The position numbers were made by a program, and so were the translations under genes. The notes beneath the pieces are model-generated. The model saw only the letters and a program-made list of their open reading frames with translations. It was not told the origin of the DNA and did no database searches. Shown here piece by piece: positions 49,549 to 58,928 of a DNA stretch of 64,000 nt. Position 1 is the stretch's first letter. Each line of letters opens with the position of its first letter. Origin of the DNA: an uncultured Bacteroidota bacterium (GTDB taxonomy: Bacteria; Bacteroidota; Bacteroidia; Flavobacteriales; Flavobacteriaceae); assembly GCA_902586905.1 (NCBI GenBank), contig CACIJH010000002.1, positions 40,001-104,000 on the forward strand, given 5' to 3'.

Positions 49549-51453
49549 ATGAGTAAAATAATCGGTATTGATTTAGGAACAACAAACTCTTGTGTTTCTG
49601 TGATGGAAGGAAATGAGCCAGTTGTGATTCCAAATGCAGAAGGAAAACGAACAACCCCATCTGTTATTGCTTTTGTCGAAGGCGGTGAAATCAAGGTTGG
49701 CGATCCAGCAAAACGACAAGCTGTGACCAATCCAACCAAAACCATTTCTTCTGTCAAACGATTTATGGGAAATAAGTTTTCTGAATCATCCAAAGAAGTA
49801 AAACGAGTTCCATATTCAGTTGTGAAGGGTGACAACAACACCCCACGAGTTGATATCGATGGTCGTTTGTACACACCCCAAGAGCTTTCGGCAATGATTT
49901 TGCAAAAAATGAAGAAAACAGCTGAGGATTATCTAGGACAATCTGTTACAGATGCTGTAATCACTGTACCTGCTTATTTCAATGACGCACAACGCCAAGC
50001 GACTAAAGAAGCAGGTGAAATTTCGGGATTAAAAGTCCACAGAATCATCAACGAACCAACTGCTGCTGCTTTGGCTTATGGTCTTGACAAAGGTGGTAGT
50101 GATAAAAAAATAGCAGTATATGACCTCGGTGGTGGTACATTTGATATCTCTGTTCTCGAGCTAGGGGATGGGGTTTTTGAGGTATTATCAACCAATGGTG
50201 ATACTCACCTTGGAGGTGATGATTTTGATGAGGTGATTATCGACTGGCTTGCAGATGATTTTAAGTCTAATGAAGATGTTGATCTTCGCAAAGACCCAAT
50301 GGCACTTCAGCGATTGAAAGAAGCAGCTGAAAAAGCTAAAATTGAATTGTCGTCATCAACCCAAACAGAAATCAACTTGCCTTATGTCACAGCAACTGCC
50401 TCTGGGCCAAAACACCTTGTACAAACACTGACTAGAGCCAAGTTTGAGCAGTTGTCTGCTGAATTGGTGAAACGCTCGATGACGCCTGTTAAGAATGCAC
50501 TTTCCGATGCTGGATTGTCAACAGATGAGATCGACGAGATCATCTTGGTAGGTGGTTCAACCCGGATTCCAGTGATTCAAGAAGAAGTTGAAAAATTCTT
50601 TGGAAAGAAGCCATCAAAAGGGGTAAACCCCGACGAAGTTGTAGCTGTTGGCGCTGCAATTCAGGGAGGTGTACTCACAGGAGATGTAAAGGACGTCCTA
50701 TTGTTGGATGTCACACCACTTTCTTTAGGAATTGAAACGATGGGTGGTGTTCTCACGAAATTAATCGATGCAAACACAACGATTCCTACAAAAAAGTCAC
50801 AGGTGTTTTCAACAGCTGCTGACAATCAGCCCTCTGTAGAGATTCATGTTTTGCAAGGCGAGCGTCCAATGGCTGCTGATAATAAGACAATTGGTAGATT
50901 TCACTTGGATGGAATCCCACCAGCACCTAGAGGTACGCCGCAAATTGAGGTGACTTTTGACATCGATGCCAATGGCTTGATTCATGTTACTGCACTCGAT
51001 AAAGCAACAAACAAATCGCAAGATATTCGTATTGAGGCTTCATCAGGTTTGACAGAAGAAGAAATCGAAAAGATGAAAAAAGAGGCAGAGGCGAATGCAG
51101 ATGCAGATAAGAAAGCAAAAGAGCAAGTAGATACGCTCAATAACGCCGATGCAATGATCTTCCAAACCGAAAAGCAATTGAAAGAGTTTGGCGATAAGTT
51201 GTCAGATGACAAGAAAAAGCCAATTCAGGATGCTTTGGATACCCTTAAAAAGGCTTATGAGTCGAAGGATGTTGAGGCGATAACTCCTGCATTAGACAGC
51301 ATCAATGAAGCTTGGAAAAATGCTTCTGAAGAGATGTATAAAGCGCAAGCCGATCAGGGTGCTTCTGCAGATGGACAAGCAGATGCAGGTGCATCAGCCG
51401 GCGAGACCAACGACGAGGATGTTGAGGATGTTGACTTCGAAGAAGTGAAGTAA
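49549..51453 (+). CDS. dnaK: Molecular chaperone DnaK (Hsp70)
   Basis: A 634-residue Hsp70. The ATPase domain has [32 protein letters not shown] and [14 protein letters not shown]; the substrate domain begins near [17 protein letters not shown], and the acidic tail ends in EEVK, the site read by tetratricopeptide co-chaperones and GrpE partners. No dnaJ or grpE is adjacent. The upstream palindrome and sigma-54-like promoter suggest stress control by an enhancer-binding protein. A strong terminator follows. Confidence 0.97.
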   Translation: MSKIIGIDLGTTNSCVSVMEGNEPVVIPNAEGKRTTPSVIAFVEGGEIKVGDPAKRQAVTNPTKTISSVKRFMGNKFSESSKEVKRVPYSVVKGDNNTPRVDIDGRLYTPQELSAMILQKMKKTAEDYLGQSVTDAVITVPAYFNDAQRQATKEAGEISGLKVHRIINEPTAAALAYGLDKGGSDKKIAVYDLGGGTFDISVLELGDGVFEVLSTNGDTHLGGDDFDEVIIDWLADDFKSNEDVDLRKDPMALQRLKEAAEKAKIELSSSTQTEINLPYVTATASGPKHLVQTLTRAKFEQLSAELVKRSMTPVKNALSDAGLSTDEIDEIILVGGSTRIPVIQEEVEKFFGKKPSKGVNPDEVVAVGAAIQGGVLTGDVKDVLLLDVTPLSLGIETMGGVLTKLIDANTTIPTKKSQVFSTAADNQPSVEIHVLQGERPMAADNKTIGRFHLDGIPPAPRGTPQIEVTFDIDANGLIHVTALDKATNKSQDIRIEASSGLTEEEIEKMKKEAEANADADKKAKEQVDTLNNADAMIFQTEKQLKEFGDKLSDDKKKPIQDALDTLKKAYESKDVEAITPALDSINEAWKNASEEMYKAQADQGASADGQADAGASAGETNDEDVEDVDFEEVK

Positions 51454-51481
51454 CTCTTTGCATATCTTGTTTACATAACAT

Positions 51482-51513
51482 AAAAAACGCACTGTTAGCA
51501 GTGCGTTTTTTTT
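51482..51513 (+). terminator. Terminator of dnaK
   Basis: AAAAAACGCACTG (51482-51494) and CAGTGCGTTTTTT pair around a 4-base loop, followed by a run of T. This is a classical intrinsic terminator, 28 bases after the dnaK stop codon. Confidence 0.9.
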
Positions 51514-51589
51514 ATTGTGCCAATTGCAATGGAGAAAATCCCTACAGATTTGCTCACTATTTATTTCAATACTTGTGCGATTGATTTTG

Positions 51590-51597
51590 TAATTTTG
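51590..51597 (+). promoter_or_regulatory. -7 box of the decayed HicAB module
   Basis: TAATTTTG matches TAnnTTTG exactly and lies five bases before the ATG at 51603. The -33 element is unclear. The promoter seems intact although both genes behind it are broken. Confidence 0.45.
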
Positions 51598-51602
51598 TGG
51601 GG

Positions 51603-51677
51603 ATGAGTAAGCTTCAAAAAATACTGATGAAACAGATTAGAAATATTTTGATAAAATATAAGTTAAAATTAAAGTGA
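51603..51677 (+). pseudogene. Possible hicA toxin remnant
   Basis: An ATG at 51603 opens a 24-codon frame (MSKLQKILMKQIRNI then LIKYKLKLK) that ends in TGA overlapping the hicB ATG (TGATG). HicA proteins are about 60-80 residues and often start with MSK/MGK-x-EK-type sequences, and hicA-hicB overlap is usual. The frame may be the start of hicA with the RNA-binding core deleted. Similarity over such a short stretch is weak. Confidence 0.35.
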
Positions 51678-51889
51678 TGAATTATAAATATGAAATTATT
51701 ATTTATTGGAGCCAAGAAGACGAAGCTTTTATTGCAGAAGTTCCCGAATTAGCTGGATGTATGGCTGATGGAGAAACCTAAATAGAGGCTTTAGAAAATG
51801 TACAAGTAGTTATTGACGAATGGCTAGAAACTGCAAAGTTGAAAAATCGACCAATCCCAAAATCAAAGGGTAAGTTGATGTACGCTTGA
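51677..51889 (+). pseudogene. HicB-family antitoxin with in-frame TAA
   Basis: Seventy codons with a single TAA at 51779-51781. Before it, YKYEIIIYWSQEDEAFIAEV and PELAGCMADGET form the HicB RNase-H-like strand and turn; after it, IEALENVQVVIDEWLETAK and RPIPKSKGKLMYA form the helix and C-terminus of the short HicB type (the family end is typically KGRLMYA). The stop replaces what is normally a tyrosine or similar residue in ADGxTYxEAL. No other lesion is present, so the mutation is recent, or it is a sequence error. Confidence 0.85.
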
Positions 51890-51957
51890 AAAAAACGAAT
51901 GCAACAAAAGGTATAATCAAAAGGCCAGTTCCTCGTAATACTCACATCTAAAAAGTT

Positions 51958-52377
51958 ATGGATAAATCTACACTTCTCAAAAAAATCAATGATAGAAATC
52001 GAGGGACATTGATGCAAACCCTTAAGATTGAATTTACTGACATTGGAGATGATTTTTTGATCGCACGTATGCCTGTAACTGCTGCAGTTCATCAGCCAGA
52101 TGGTGTTTTACATGGTGGTGCTACTGCAGCACTAGCTGAGACAGTTGGGAGTTCTGCAGCAGCTGTTTTTTGTAATCTAGAAGGGCATATGCTACGAGGA
52201 ATCGACGTTTCTGCAAAGCACGTGAGAGGTGTACGAACTGGTTATGTGTACGCTAAAGCAATGCCTCTACACAAGGGCAAAACAATGCAAGTATGGTCAA
52301 TTGAAATCACTGATGATGAACAGCGATTGGTGTCATCATGTTCATTGACAACACTTGTTCTTCCCCTCAAAAAATAA
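51958..52377 (+). CDS. menI: Hotdog-fold thioesterase, probable DHNA-CoA thioesterase
   Basis: A 139-residue PaaI/MenI-like hotdog thioesterase. The substrate and catalytic segment is QPDGVLHGGATAALAETVGS with the glutamate E61, and the DVSAKHVRGVRTGYVYAKA strands complete the fold. It is the first gene of the menaquinone operon and overlaps menF by 40 bases, so the best assignment is cleavage of 1,4-dihydroxy-2-naphthoyl-CoA between MenB and MenA. The family is certain; the substrate is inferred from context. Confidence 0.8.
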   Translation: MDKSTLLKKINDRNRGTLMQTLKIEFTDIGDDFLIARMPVTAAVHQPDGVLHGGATAALAETVGSSAAAVFCNLEGHMLRGIDVSAKHVRGVRTGYVYAKAMPLHKGKTMQVWSIEITDDEQRLVSSCSLTTLVLPLKK

Positions 52378-53408
52378 CCCACTTGACCCAGTTATCATTT
52401 TTTGTAGAGATTGAAAAGCACTTAAACAGCAAATTGCCCTTTGTTGTGTTTCGACATCCAAATGAGACTCGATTGACAGCATTTCTCGATCACAACCAGT
52501 TACCCAAACCGAAAACCAAATTTGTTGTCAGTCATTTTGAATCGTCAAAACATTTTTCAATTTACCCAGATCAAACCCTACATACAGACTTTCGTGTTGA
52601 TGAAATACCCAGTCAATCAAAACAGCTTGAATGGCATGATTTAGAACAGAAACAAAAGAATCATACAAGCCTCATTCTCAATGCCATAGGCAGTATGCAA
52701 CAATCCCATTTGAATAAGGTAGTGTTGGCAACTGCACTCGAGTATAATGGATTGTCAAGATCATCAATTGATTATTTTAAAACGATCCTTTCGTCGTACA
52801 AAAACACTTTTAACTATCTGCTTTTTCATCCCAAATATGGCCTGTGGATGGGTGCAACTCCTGAACGTTTGATTACAATACAACAGTCTCATTTGACGAC
52901 AATGGCATTGGCTGGTACTCGACCATTAGGTAGCACCTCATGGGGCGAAAAGGAAAAGGAAGAGCAAGGGTTTGTAGTGAATGAAATTGTAAACACACTA
53001 CGCAGGTACACATCAAATGCATCGATACATTATGCTGATGCAAAAACCATTCGTGCAGGACAGTTGGAACATCTACAAACGACCATCACTGCAGAGCTAA
53101 CGATTTCTCCTCTCGAAGCAGCCAACGCACTTCATCCCACACCTGCTGTTGGAGGAGTTCCAAAAGAGATGGCACTTGACTTTATCAAAACCCATGAGCA
53201 ATTGGATCGATCTCTATATGCTGGCTTTTTGGGGGTGATAGATCAAGACCAAACAGACCTATATGTCAACCTACGTTGCATGACAATTCAGGATGACAAG
53301 GCTTTGGTATACGTTGGAGGTGGGATTACTGAAAAAAGCAGTCCACATGATGAGTGGCAAGAGGTGCTGGAGAAAGCAAACACCATGGGTCGAATTTTGA
53401 TGAGTTAA
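52338..53408 (+). CDS. menF: Isochorismate synthase
   Basis: A 356-residue chorismate-utilising enzyme of the MenF/EntC group that makes isochorismate, entry to menaquinone. Diagnostic segments are KVVLATALE, LWMGATPERLI, ALAGTRPLGS, EHLQTTITAEL, LHPTPAVGGVPKE and YAGFLGVID. The ATG at 52338 overlaps the preceding gene by 40 bases; a TTG at 52383 would avoid the overlap and cannot be excluded. menD follows after 31 bases. Confidence 0.93.
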   Translation: MFIDNTCSSPQKITHLTQLSFFVEIEKHLNSKLPFVVFRHPNETRLTAFLDHNQLPKPKTKFVVSHFESSKHFSIYPDQTLHTDFRVDEIPSQSKQLEWHDLEQKQKNHTSLILNAIGSMQQSHLNKVVLATALEYNGLSRSSIDYFKTILSSYKNTFNYLLFHPKYGLWMGATPERLITIQQSHLTTMALAGTRPLGSTSWGEKEKEEQGFVVNEIVNTLRRYTSNASIHYADAKTIRAGQLEHLQTTITAELTISPLEAANALHPTPAVGGVPKEMALDFIKTHEQLDRSLYAGFLGVIDQDQTDLYVNLRCMTIQDDKALVYVGGGITEKSSPHDEWQEVLEKANTMGRILMS

Positions 53409-53431
53409 CAACTGCGCATTTTGTACATTTG
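53396..53431 (+). promoter_or_regulatory. Possible internal promoter of menD
   Basis: TACATTTG (53424-53431) matches TAnnTTTG exactly and ends eight bases before the menD ATG. A TTTG at 53396-53399 is present, but its 24-base spacer is slightly long. Confidence 0.4.
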
Positions 53432-53439
53432 CCGTTGCT

Positions 53440-55209
53440 ATGAATCTCTCTGCAATACCTGTTGTACGCTCGGTTATTCAACAACTACTCAATTATGAGG
53501 TTTGTCATGTTGTGATCGCGCCAGGCTCTAGAAGTGCGCCCATCACTGTTGGGTTGACCACTCATAGTGGGTTCACAACCTATAGCATCGTTGATGAACG
53601 CTCTGCAGCTTTCTTTGCTCTTGGGCTTGCACAAAAACTTCAAAAACCAGTAGCAGTGCTATGTACATCTGGCTCAGCTCTGTTAAACATCTATCCTGCT
53701 GTTGCAGAAGCTTATTATAGTCAGTATCCAATTGTGGTGTTGAGTGCCGATCGACCTACCTACCAAATTGATATTGGAAATGGCCAAACAATAAAGCAAC
53801 AAGGAGTGTTTTCAAAACATATTGTTTCTGAAGCAGCACTTCTGCAAGATGTAACGCACAACCACGCAGCAATCATTGAGAGCAATACCCAGAAGTTAAT
53901 TGATTCAAAATCAACTCCTAAGGAAATTGAAGGTTCACAACAAGCCATTGAAAAGAAAAACAACACTAGACTCGAGGAAGTACTTTCTCAAATGTATTTG
54001 TACAATGGTCCTGTTCATATCAACATTCCTTTGGAAGAGCCATTGTACGACTTCAATGAAGTGTCAGATTTCACCCCCCAACAACAACAGCAGTTGACTA
54101 GCCCTCACACCAAACAGCACAAGGATTTTGAAAAAAAATGGAATACGTCAAAACGCATTATTATCGTTGTCGGAACAATGCCAGCCAATCGTCTAAACGC
54201 AAAGAGTATTTCTTTGTTGGCCAATGACCCTAGAGTTGTTGTTTTGCATGAAATCAATTCCAACATCAGTCATGACAACTTCATTGCACATATTGATCGG
54301 GTGATCATTCCTATCGAGAAAAAGAAAAATAGTCAAGACATTTTTCAATCATTATGCCCTGATCTGTTGGTGACAATGGGAGGGATGGTTGTTTCGAAAA
54401 AAATCAAATCACTATTGCGATCCTACACTAGTGTTTTACACTATCATATCGGCACAGATCGAGCACTTGATACTTATTATTTGGGTGTGCAACACATCGA
54501 GGTTGATCCTAACTCTTTTTTGAGGGGGTTGACACCTATTTCTGATACTGAATCGAGTTATCAGCAACAGTGGCTTCAACTGTCTAGGCAAAGAGAGATT
54601 GCGCATCAAACATTTTGTCGAAAGTTGCCTTTCAGCGATTTGTATGTGTTTGATAAAATCATGCGCTCGATTCCTAATAATTATACCATCCAATGGGCTA
54701 ACAGCTCGCCCATTCGATATGCACAACTGTTTACCAAAGCTGGGGCATCTTCCTATTGCAACAGAGGAACAAGTGGAATTGAAGGGAGTATCTCAACAGC
54801 AGTGGGAGCATCAGTGGCAAGTGAAACACCAACGCTGATGATCACAGGTGATTTAAGTTTTTTTTATGACTCAAACGCTTTGTGGAACCAATACATCCCA
54901 TCCAATTTTCGAGTGATATTAGTGAACAATGGGGGAGGTGGTATTTTTAGGATATTGCCCAACGCCAAGGAAACACCTGATTTTGAAACATATTTTGAAA
55001 CAAAACATCGCAGAACAGCCAAATGGATGGCAAAACAATATGGCTTGTCCTACAAAAGAGTTCGAAGTGGTGTTGGTTTAAGGCTAGCATTGGGTCGATT
55101 TTTTTCACCTTCGAGTCGTGGGAAAATATTAGAAATATGCACGCCTTCCAATTCCAATGATTTAGTTTTACAGGCCTATTTTGATTTTTTGAGCAATCAA
55201 TCAGATTAA
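53440..55209 (+). CDS. menD: SEPHCHC synthase (menaquinone)
   Basis: A 589-residue thiamine-diphosphate enzyme that joins 2-oxoglutarate to isochorismate. The N-terminal domain has APGSRSAPIT and DERSAAFFALG with the catalytic glutamate, and the C-terminal cofactor domain has GTSGIEGSISTAVGA and GDLSFFYDSNALWN with NNGGGGIFRI. A low-complexity, charged insert at about residues 148-185 separates domains, as in other flavobacterial MenD. The next gene is menB after 25 bases. Confidence 0.95.
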   Translation: MNLSAIPVVRSVIQQLLNYEVCHVVIAPGSRSAPITVGLTTHSGFTTYSIVDERSAAFFALGLAQKLQKPVAVLCTSGSALLNIYPAVAEAYYSQYPIVVLSADRPTYQIDIGNGQTIKQQGVFSKHIVSEAALLQDVTHNHAAIIESNTQKLIDSKSTPKEIEGSQQAIEKKNNTRLEEVLSQMYLYNGPVHINIPLEEPLYDFNEVSDFTPQQQQQLTSPHTKQHKDFEKKWNTSKRIIIVVGTMPANRLNAKSISLLANDPRVVVLHEINSNISHDNFIAHIDRVIIPIEKKKNSQDIFQSLCPDLLVTMGGMVVSKKIKSLLRSYTSVLHYHIGTDRALDTYYLGVQHIEVDPNSFLRGLTPISDTESSYQQQWLQLSRQREIAHQTFCRKLPFSDLYVFDKIMRSIPNNYTIQWANSSPIRYAQLFTKAGASSYCNRGTSGIEGSISTAVGASVASETPTLMITGDLSFFYDSNALWNQYIPSNFRVILVNNGGGGIFRILPNAKETPDFETYFETKHRRTAKWMAKQYGLSYKRVRSGVGLRLALGRFFSPSSRGKILEICTPSNSNDLVLQAYFDFLSNQSD

Positions 55210-55221
55210 GTCTTAATTTTG
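55188..55221 (+). promoter_or_regulatory. Possible internal promoter of menB
   Basis: TTTG (55188-55191), a 22-base spacer and TAATTTTG (55214-55221) fit the consensus at the long end of its spacing range. The pair straddles the end of menD. Confidence 0.4.
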
Positions 55222-55234
55222 TAAAAAAATAAAT

Positions 55235-56053
55235 ATGAAAGCAGTTTGGAAATCCATAAAAACCTACTCTGATATTTTATTTGAACACTACAATGGGGTT
55301 GCAAAAATCACCATCAATCGGCCGGAGGTTTACAATGCATTTCGTCCTGAGACCAATACACAGATGCTAGATGCCATCGAGATTTGTCGTGAGCGTGACG
55401 ACATCGATATCGTTCTTTTCACTGGTACTGGCGACAAAGCCTTTTGCAGTGGTGGTGATCAAAATGTAAAGGGTATTGGGGGTTATATTGGAGATGATGG
55501 TGTTCCTCGTTTAAACGTTCTAGATTTGCATAAAAGGATTCGTGAACTGCCAAAACCTGTCATTGCGATGGTCAATGGTTATGCGATTGGTGGAGGACAC
55601 GTTCTTCATGTTGTTTGTGACCTAACCATTGCGAGTGAAAACGCTATTTTTGGTCAGACTGGCCCAAAAGTTGGCAGTTTTGATGGCGGCTTTGGATCTT
55701 CTTATTTGGCACGTCATGTGGGTCAAAAAAAGGCACGTGAGATTTGGTTCTTGTGCAAGCAATACAGTGCCCAAGAAGCTTTGGAAATGGGGTTGGTGAA
55801 CAGAGTTGTGCCACTGAAAGACCTAGAGTCTGCAACCTTAGAATGGTGTGATCTCATGCAGCAACGTAGCCCTTTAGCACTTCGAATGATCAAACGTAGT
55901 TTAAATGCAGAGTTGGATGGCCAACATGGCTTGATGCAACTCGCTGGAGATGCAACGCTGTTGTACTACCTTACTGATGAGGCGCAAGAGGGAAAAAATG
56001 CCTTTTTGGAAAAGCGTCGCCCTGACTTTGATAAATATCCAAAATTCCCATAA
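55235..56053 (+). CDS. menB: 1,4-dihydroxy-2-naphthoyl-CoA synthase
   Basis: A 272-residue crotonase-fold enzyme that closes the naphthoate ring of succinylbenzoyl-CoA. The oxyanion segments [11 protein letters not shown] and [18 protein letters not shown], and [19 protein letters not shown] with the conserved serine-aspartate pair, identify MenB rather than a beta-oxidation hydratase. It sits mid-operon with menA 15 bases downstream. Confidence 0.96.
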   Translation: MKAVWKSIKTYSDILFEHYNGVAKITINRPEVYNAFRPETNTQMLDAIEICRERDDIDIVLFTGTGDKAFCSGGDQNVKGIGGYIGDDGVPRLNVLDLHKRIRELPKPVIAMVNGYAIGGGHVLHVVCDLTIASENAIFGQTGPKVGSFDGGFGSSYLARHVGQKKAREIWFLCKQYSAQEALEMGLVNRVVPLKDLESATLEWCDLMQQRSPLALRMIKRSLNAELDGQHGLMQLAGDATLLYYLTDEAQEGKNAFLEKRRPDFDKYPKFP

Positions 56054-56068
56054 TGAACAGCCAGATCT

Positions 56069-56980
56069 GTGAATAAAGTCTCTTTTTTTACTTGGATTAA
56101 GGCCGCTCGCTTGCGAACAATTCCTCTTTCTATTTCTGGAATACTTGTTGGCTCGTCTATCGCATTTCAAAAGAATGAATTTGATTTTGTTGTCTTCGTT
56201 TTTGCGATTCTCACAACTGTGAGTTACCAACTTTTGTCCAATTTTGCCAATGATTATGGGGATGGAGTGAAAGGGACTGACAATTCGTCCAGGCTTGGAC
56301 CAAAACGAATTCTTCAATCTGGTTTGATCACCAGGGATCAGCTACGCCAAACAATCCTTTCCATCACTGCTGTTGCTGTTTTGCTCACCATTTTGCTTGT
56401 GTATAGCGCCTTTGGATTGAGTCAGACATCACTCACCTTTTTGGGCTTAGGGTTTTTCGCAATCGTTGCTGCCATTCGATATACGATTGGTTCAAACGCA
56501 TATGGTTATAAAGGTCTTGGAGATTTATTTGTTTTTCTTTTTTTTGGCTGTGTGAGTGTTTTTGGGAGTCATTTTTTATACACAAATGAATTTGATCCAT
56601 CACTGATTTACCTTGCTTTTTCAATTGGCCTGCTTTCTGTTGCTGTTCTCAATATCAATAATATGCGCGACCGAGTGAACGACAAACAGTTTGGCAAAGC
56701 AACTATTGCTGTTCGTTTGGGTGCTAGAAATGTTATGTTTTACCATCTGTTTTTAGTTACAGTGCCAGTTATTTTGACTGCTACTTATGGTTTTATTTAT
56801 AATGCTGTTTCGATTGTTGTATTGTCAATCATCATGTTGATCCCTTTAATGCTACACCTCAAGGTTGTCTTTCAAAACAAATCAGAGAAATTACTCGATT
56901 TAGAGCTTAAAAAAATTGCCCTGCTCACATTTTTCTATGCCATTTTGTTCAGTGTGTTTTCAATAGTTTTAACAGTATGA
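56069..56980 (+). CDS. menA: 1,4-dihydroxy-2-naphthoate polyprenyltransferase
   Basis: A 303-residue UbiA-family membrane prenyltransferase with about eight helices. The polyprenyl diphosphate site is NFANDYGDGVKGTDN (N-x-x-x-D type) and the second motif is NINNMRDRVNDK. It attaches the side chain to dihydroxynaphthoate. The start is GTG at 56069 because the ATG at 56053 gives only a short frame. Its stop overlaps menC by four bases. Confidence 0.95.
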   Translation: MNKVSFFTWIKAARLRTIPLSISGILVGSSIAFQKNEFDFVVFVFAILTTVSYQLLSNFANDYGDGVKGTDNSSRLGPKRILQSGLITRDQLRQTILSITAVAVLLTILLVYSAFGLSQTSLTFLGLGFFAIVAAIRYTIGSNAYGYKGLGDLFVFLFFGCVSVFGSHFLYTNEFDPSLIYLAFSIGLLSVAVLNINNMRDRVNDKQFGKATIAVRLGARNVMFYHLFLVTVPVILTATYGFIYNAVSIVVLSIIMLIPLMLHLKVVFQNKSEKLLDLELKKIALLTFFYAILFSVFSIVLTV

Positions 56981-57996
56981 AATTCACTTGGTCAAAGCAT
57001 AGCCTTGCGTTCAAAATCCCAAGTGGAACATCTAGAGGGGTGTTGAACGACAAAGACAGTTGGTTGATTCAAATGACGAGAGATGGAAAAACAGGTATTG
57101 GGGAATGCAGCATCATTGAAGGCTTAAGCCCAGAGTCGCCTGAAATTGTTGAAGATATTTTAGAAGAAATTCCTAGATATATATATAAGGGAAAAGATTT
57201 TTTGTTGCAACGCTACAATAGTTCGCCAGCCATGCAGTTTGCGCTTGAAATGGCTTTCTCAGGTTTGGAGTCGTCACACCCATTACTGCATTTTGACACA
57301 GCTTTTGTTCATGACCAACAAATGATTCCAATCAATGGTTTGATATGGATAAGTGATGTTGAAAACATGATGACCCAACTCGAACAAAAAATAAGCCTTG
57401 GGTTTTCGTGTATTAAAATTAAAGTCGGAGCACTTGATTTTGCATCTGAATGTAAACTGTTGGCTAGCATACGAAAACGATACAACGAAACGGATGTCGA
57501 GCTTCGCGTTGACGCAAATGGTGCTTTTCAAACCAATGAGGTGATGCATAAGTTGGAGCAGCTGTCGAAATATAATATTCACTCGATCGAACAGCCAATT
57601 GCGCCAGGTCAATGGGATGAAATGGCTGCCATTTGCAATCAATCGCCAATTCCCATTGCATTGGATGAAGAACTGATTGGAGTGCATTCTGAAAATAGTA
57701 AAGCTGATCTTTTGCAACACATAAAGCCTCAATATATCATTCTCAAACCCAGTCTTGTAGGGGGATGGCAAGGAGCAGATCAATGGGTTTCAATTGCCGA
57801 AAAACAATCGATTGGGTGGTGGGCAACAAGTGCTTTGGAAAGTAATATTGGCTTGAACGCAATTGCACAATGGTTGAGCACCAAAGAAATCTCAATGCCT
57901 CAAGGACTTGGAACAGGTGGTCTCTTTACCAACAATATCGATACACCTTTGTATATTAGAGGGCAACATTTGGGCTTTGATCGCGTTAAACTTTAA
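56977..57996 (+). CDS. menC: o-Succinylbenzoate synthase
   Basis: A 339-residue enolase-superfamily dehydratase. The catalytic lysines are in IKIKVGALD and ILKPSLVGGW, and metal ligands lie in RVDANGAF, IEQPIAPG and LDEELIG. It makes o-succinylbenzoate from SHCHC. The start overlaps menA by four bases (ATGA). The order menC - CPBP - menE splits the two last aromatic-acid steps by a membrane protease gene. Confidence 0.94.
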   Translation: MKFTWSKHSLAFKIPSGTSRGVLNDKDSWLIQMTRDGKTGIGECSIIEGLSPESPEIVEDILEEIPRYIYKGKDFLLQRYNSSPAMQFALEMAFSGLESSHPLLHFDTAFVHDQQMIPINGLIWISDVENMMTQLEQKISLGFSCIKIKVGALDFASECKLLASIRKRYNETDVELRVDANGAFQTNEVMHKLEQLSKYNIHSIEQPIAPGQWDEMAAICNQSPIPIALDEELIGVHSENSKADLLQHIKPQYIILKPSLVGGWQGADQWVSIAEKQSIGWWATSALESNIGLNAIAQWLSTKEISMPQGLGTGGLFTNNIDTPLYIRGQHLGFDRVKL

Positions 57997-58013
57997 GACT
58001 TTAATTTGAAATA

Positions 58014-58928
58014 ATGTTTTTGGAAAATGCATTTATCGGAAAAACAGAACCACTACGTTATATTGGAGGTACATTTATCGTCATCATTGCCTACTTTATC
58101 GCATCTATCCCCTTTGGCGTTGCGATCATGATGGAGCTCGGTGCTGAAAATGTTGCTGGGATGTCAGAGACTGAAATGCTTTCAATTCTCGATCCAAACA
58201 CCACTCTTTTCTACATTCTTTTGCCTTTTGCAGCTGCTTTTTTTATGCTGCTCTTGGTTGTTCGCTATATCCATAACCTACCCATAAAATTTCTAGTCAC
58301 AAGTCGCAATTCTTTCGATTGGAAACGTGTGTTTTTTTCATTTGGACTTATTGCAGCATTGGCAACGATCTCAGTTATAGTGGATCAATACACCTCGCCA
58401 GAAGACTATGTTTGGAACTATGACCCCAACAAGTTTTGGGGCCTTGTTCTCATCGCAGTGATCATGATACCACTGCAAACAACTGCCGAGGAGTTGCTCA
58501 TGAGAGGTTATTTATTTCAGGGAATAGGGGTTGCCTTTAGAAATCGTCTTGCTCCGTTGTTGATTACATCCATATCATTTGGACTTCTTCACGCTTTCAA
58601 CCCCGAGGTTGAAAAATTGGGTAATGGACTCATTTTAGCATATATCATAACTGGTCTGTTTGTAGGTATGATTACACTGCTCGACGAAGGTTTAGAGCTT
58701 TCTATTGGCTTCCATGCTGCTAATAATCTGATTATTGCTTTACTCGTCACTGCTGACTGGACAGCTTTCCAAACAAACTCTATTTACAAAGATGTTTCAG
58801 ACCCTGTTTTAGTTGAATTTATTGTTATGCCCTTGATTCTCTATGGCTTGGTGCTGTTTATTTTTTCTAGGAAATACAAATGGCATTCTTGGACATCCAA
58901 ACTCGCTGGTCCTGTTACAAAAGAATGA
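58014..58928 (+). CDS. CPBP-family intramembrane glutamic endopeptidase
   Basis: A 304-residue polytopic membrane protein. The family motif EExxxR is present as AEELLMRGYLFQG, followed by FGLLHAFNPE and HAANNLIIA in later helices, which supply the catalytic histidine and asparagine of the Rce1-like (CPBP) fold. Members cut membrane proteins or peptides; a substrate here is unknown. The gene is inside the men operon and overlaps menE by four bases, so co-expression with menaquinone synthesis is expected but a direct role is not. Confidence 0.88.
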   Translation: MFLENAFIGKTEPLRYIGGTFIVIIAYFIASIPFGVAIMMELGAENVAGMSETEMLSILDPNTTLFYILLPFAAAFFMLLLVVRYIHNLPIKFLVTSRNSFDWKRVFFSFGLIAALATISVIVDQYTSPEDYVWNYDPNKFWGLVLIAVIMIPLQTTAEELLMRGYLFQGIGVAFRNRLAPLLITSISFGLLHAFNPEVEKLGNGLILAYIITGLFVGMITLLDEGLELSIGFHAANNLIIALLVTADWTAFQTNSIYKDVSDPVLVEFIVMPLILYGLVLFIFSRKYKWHSWTSKLAGPVTKE

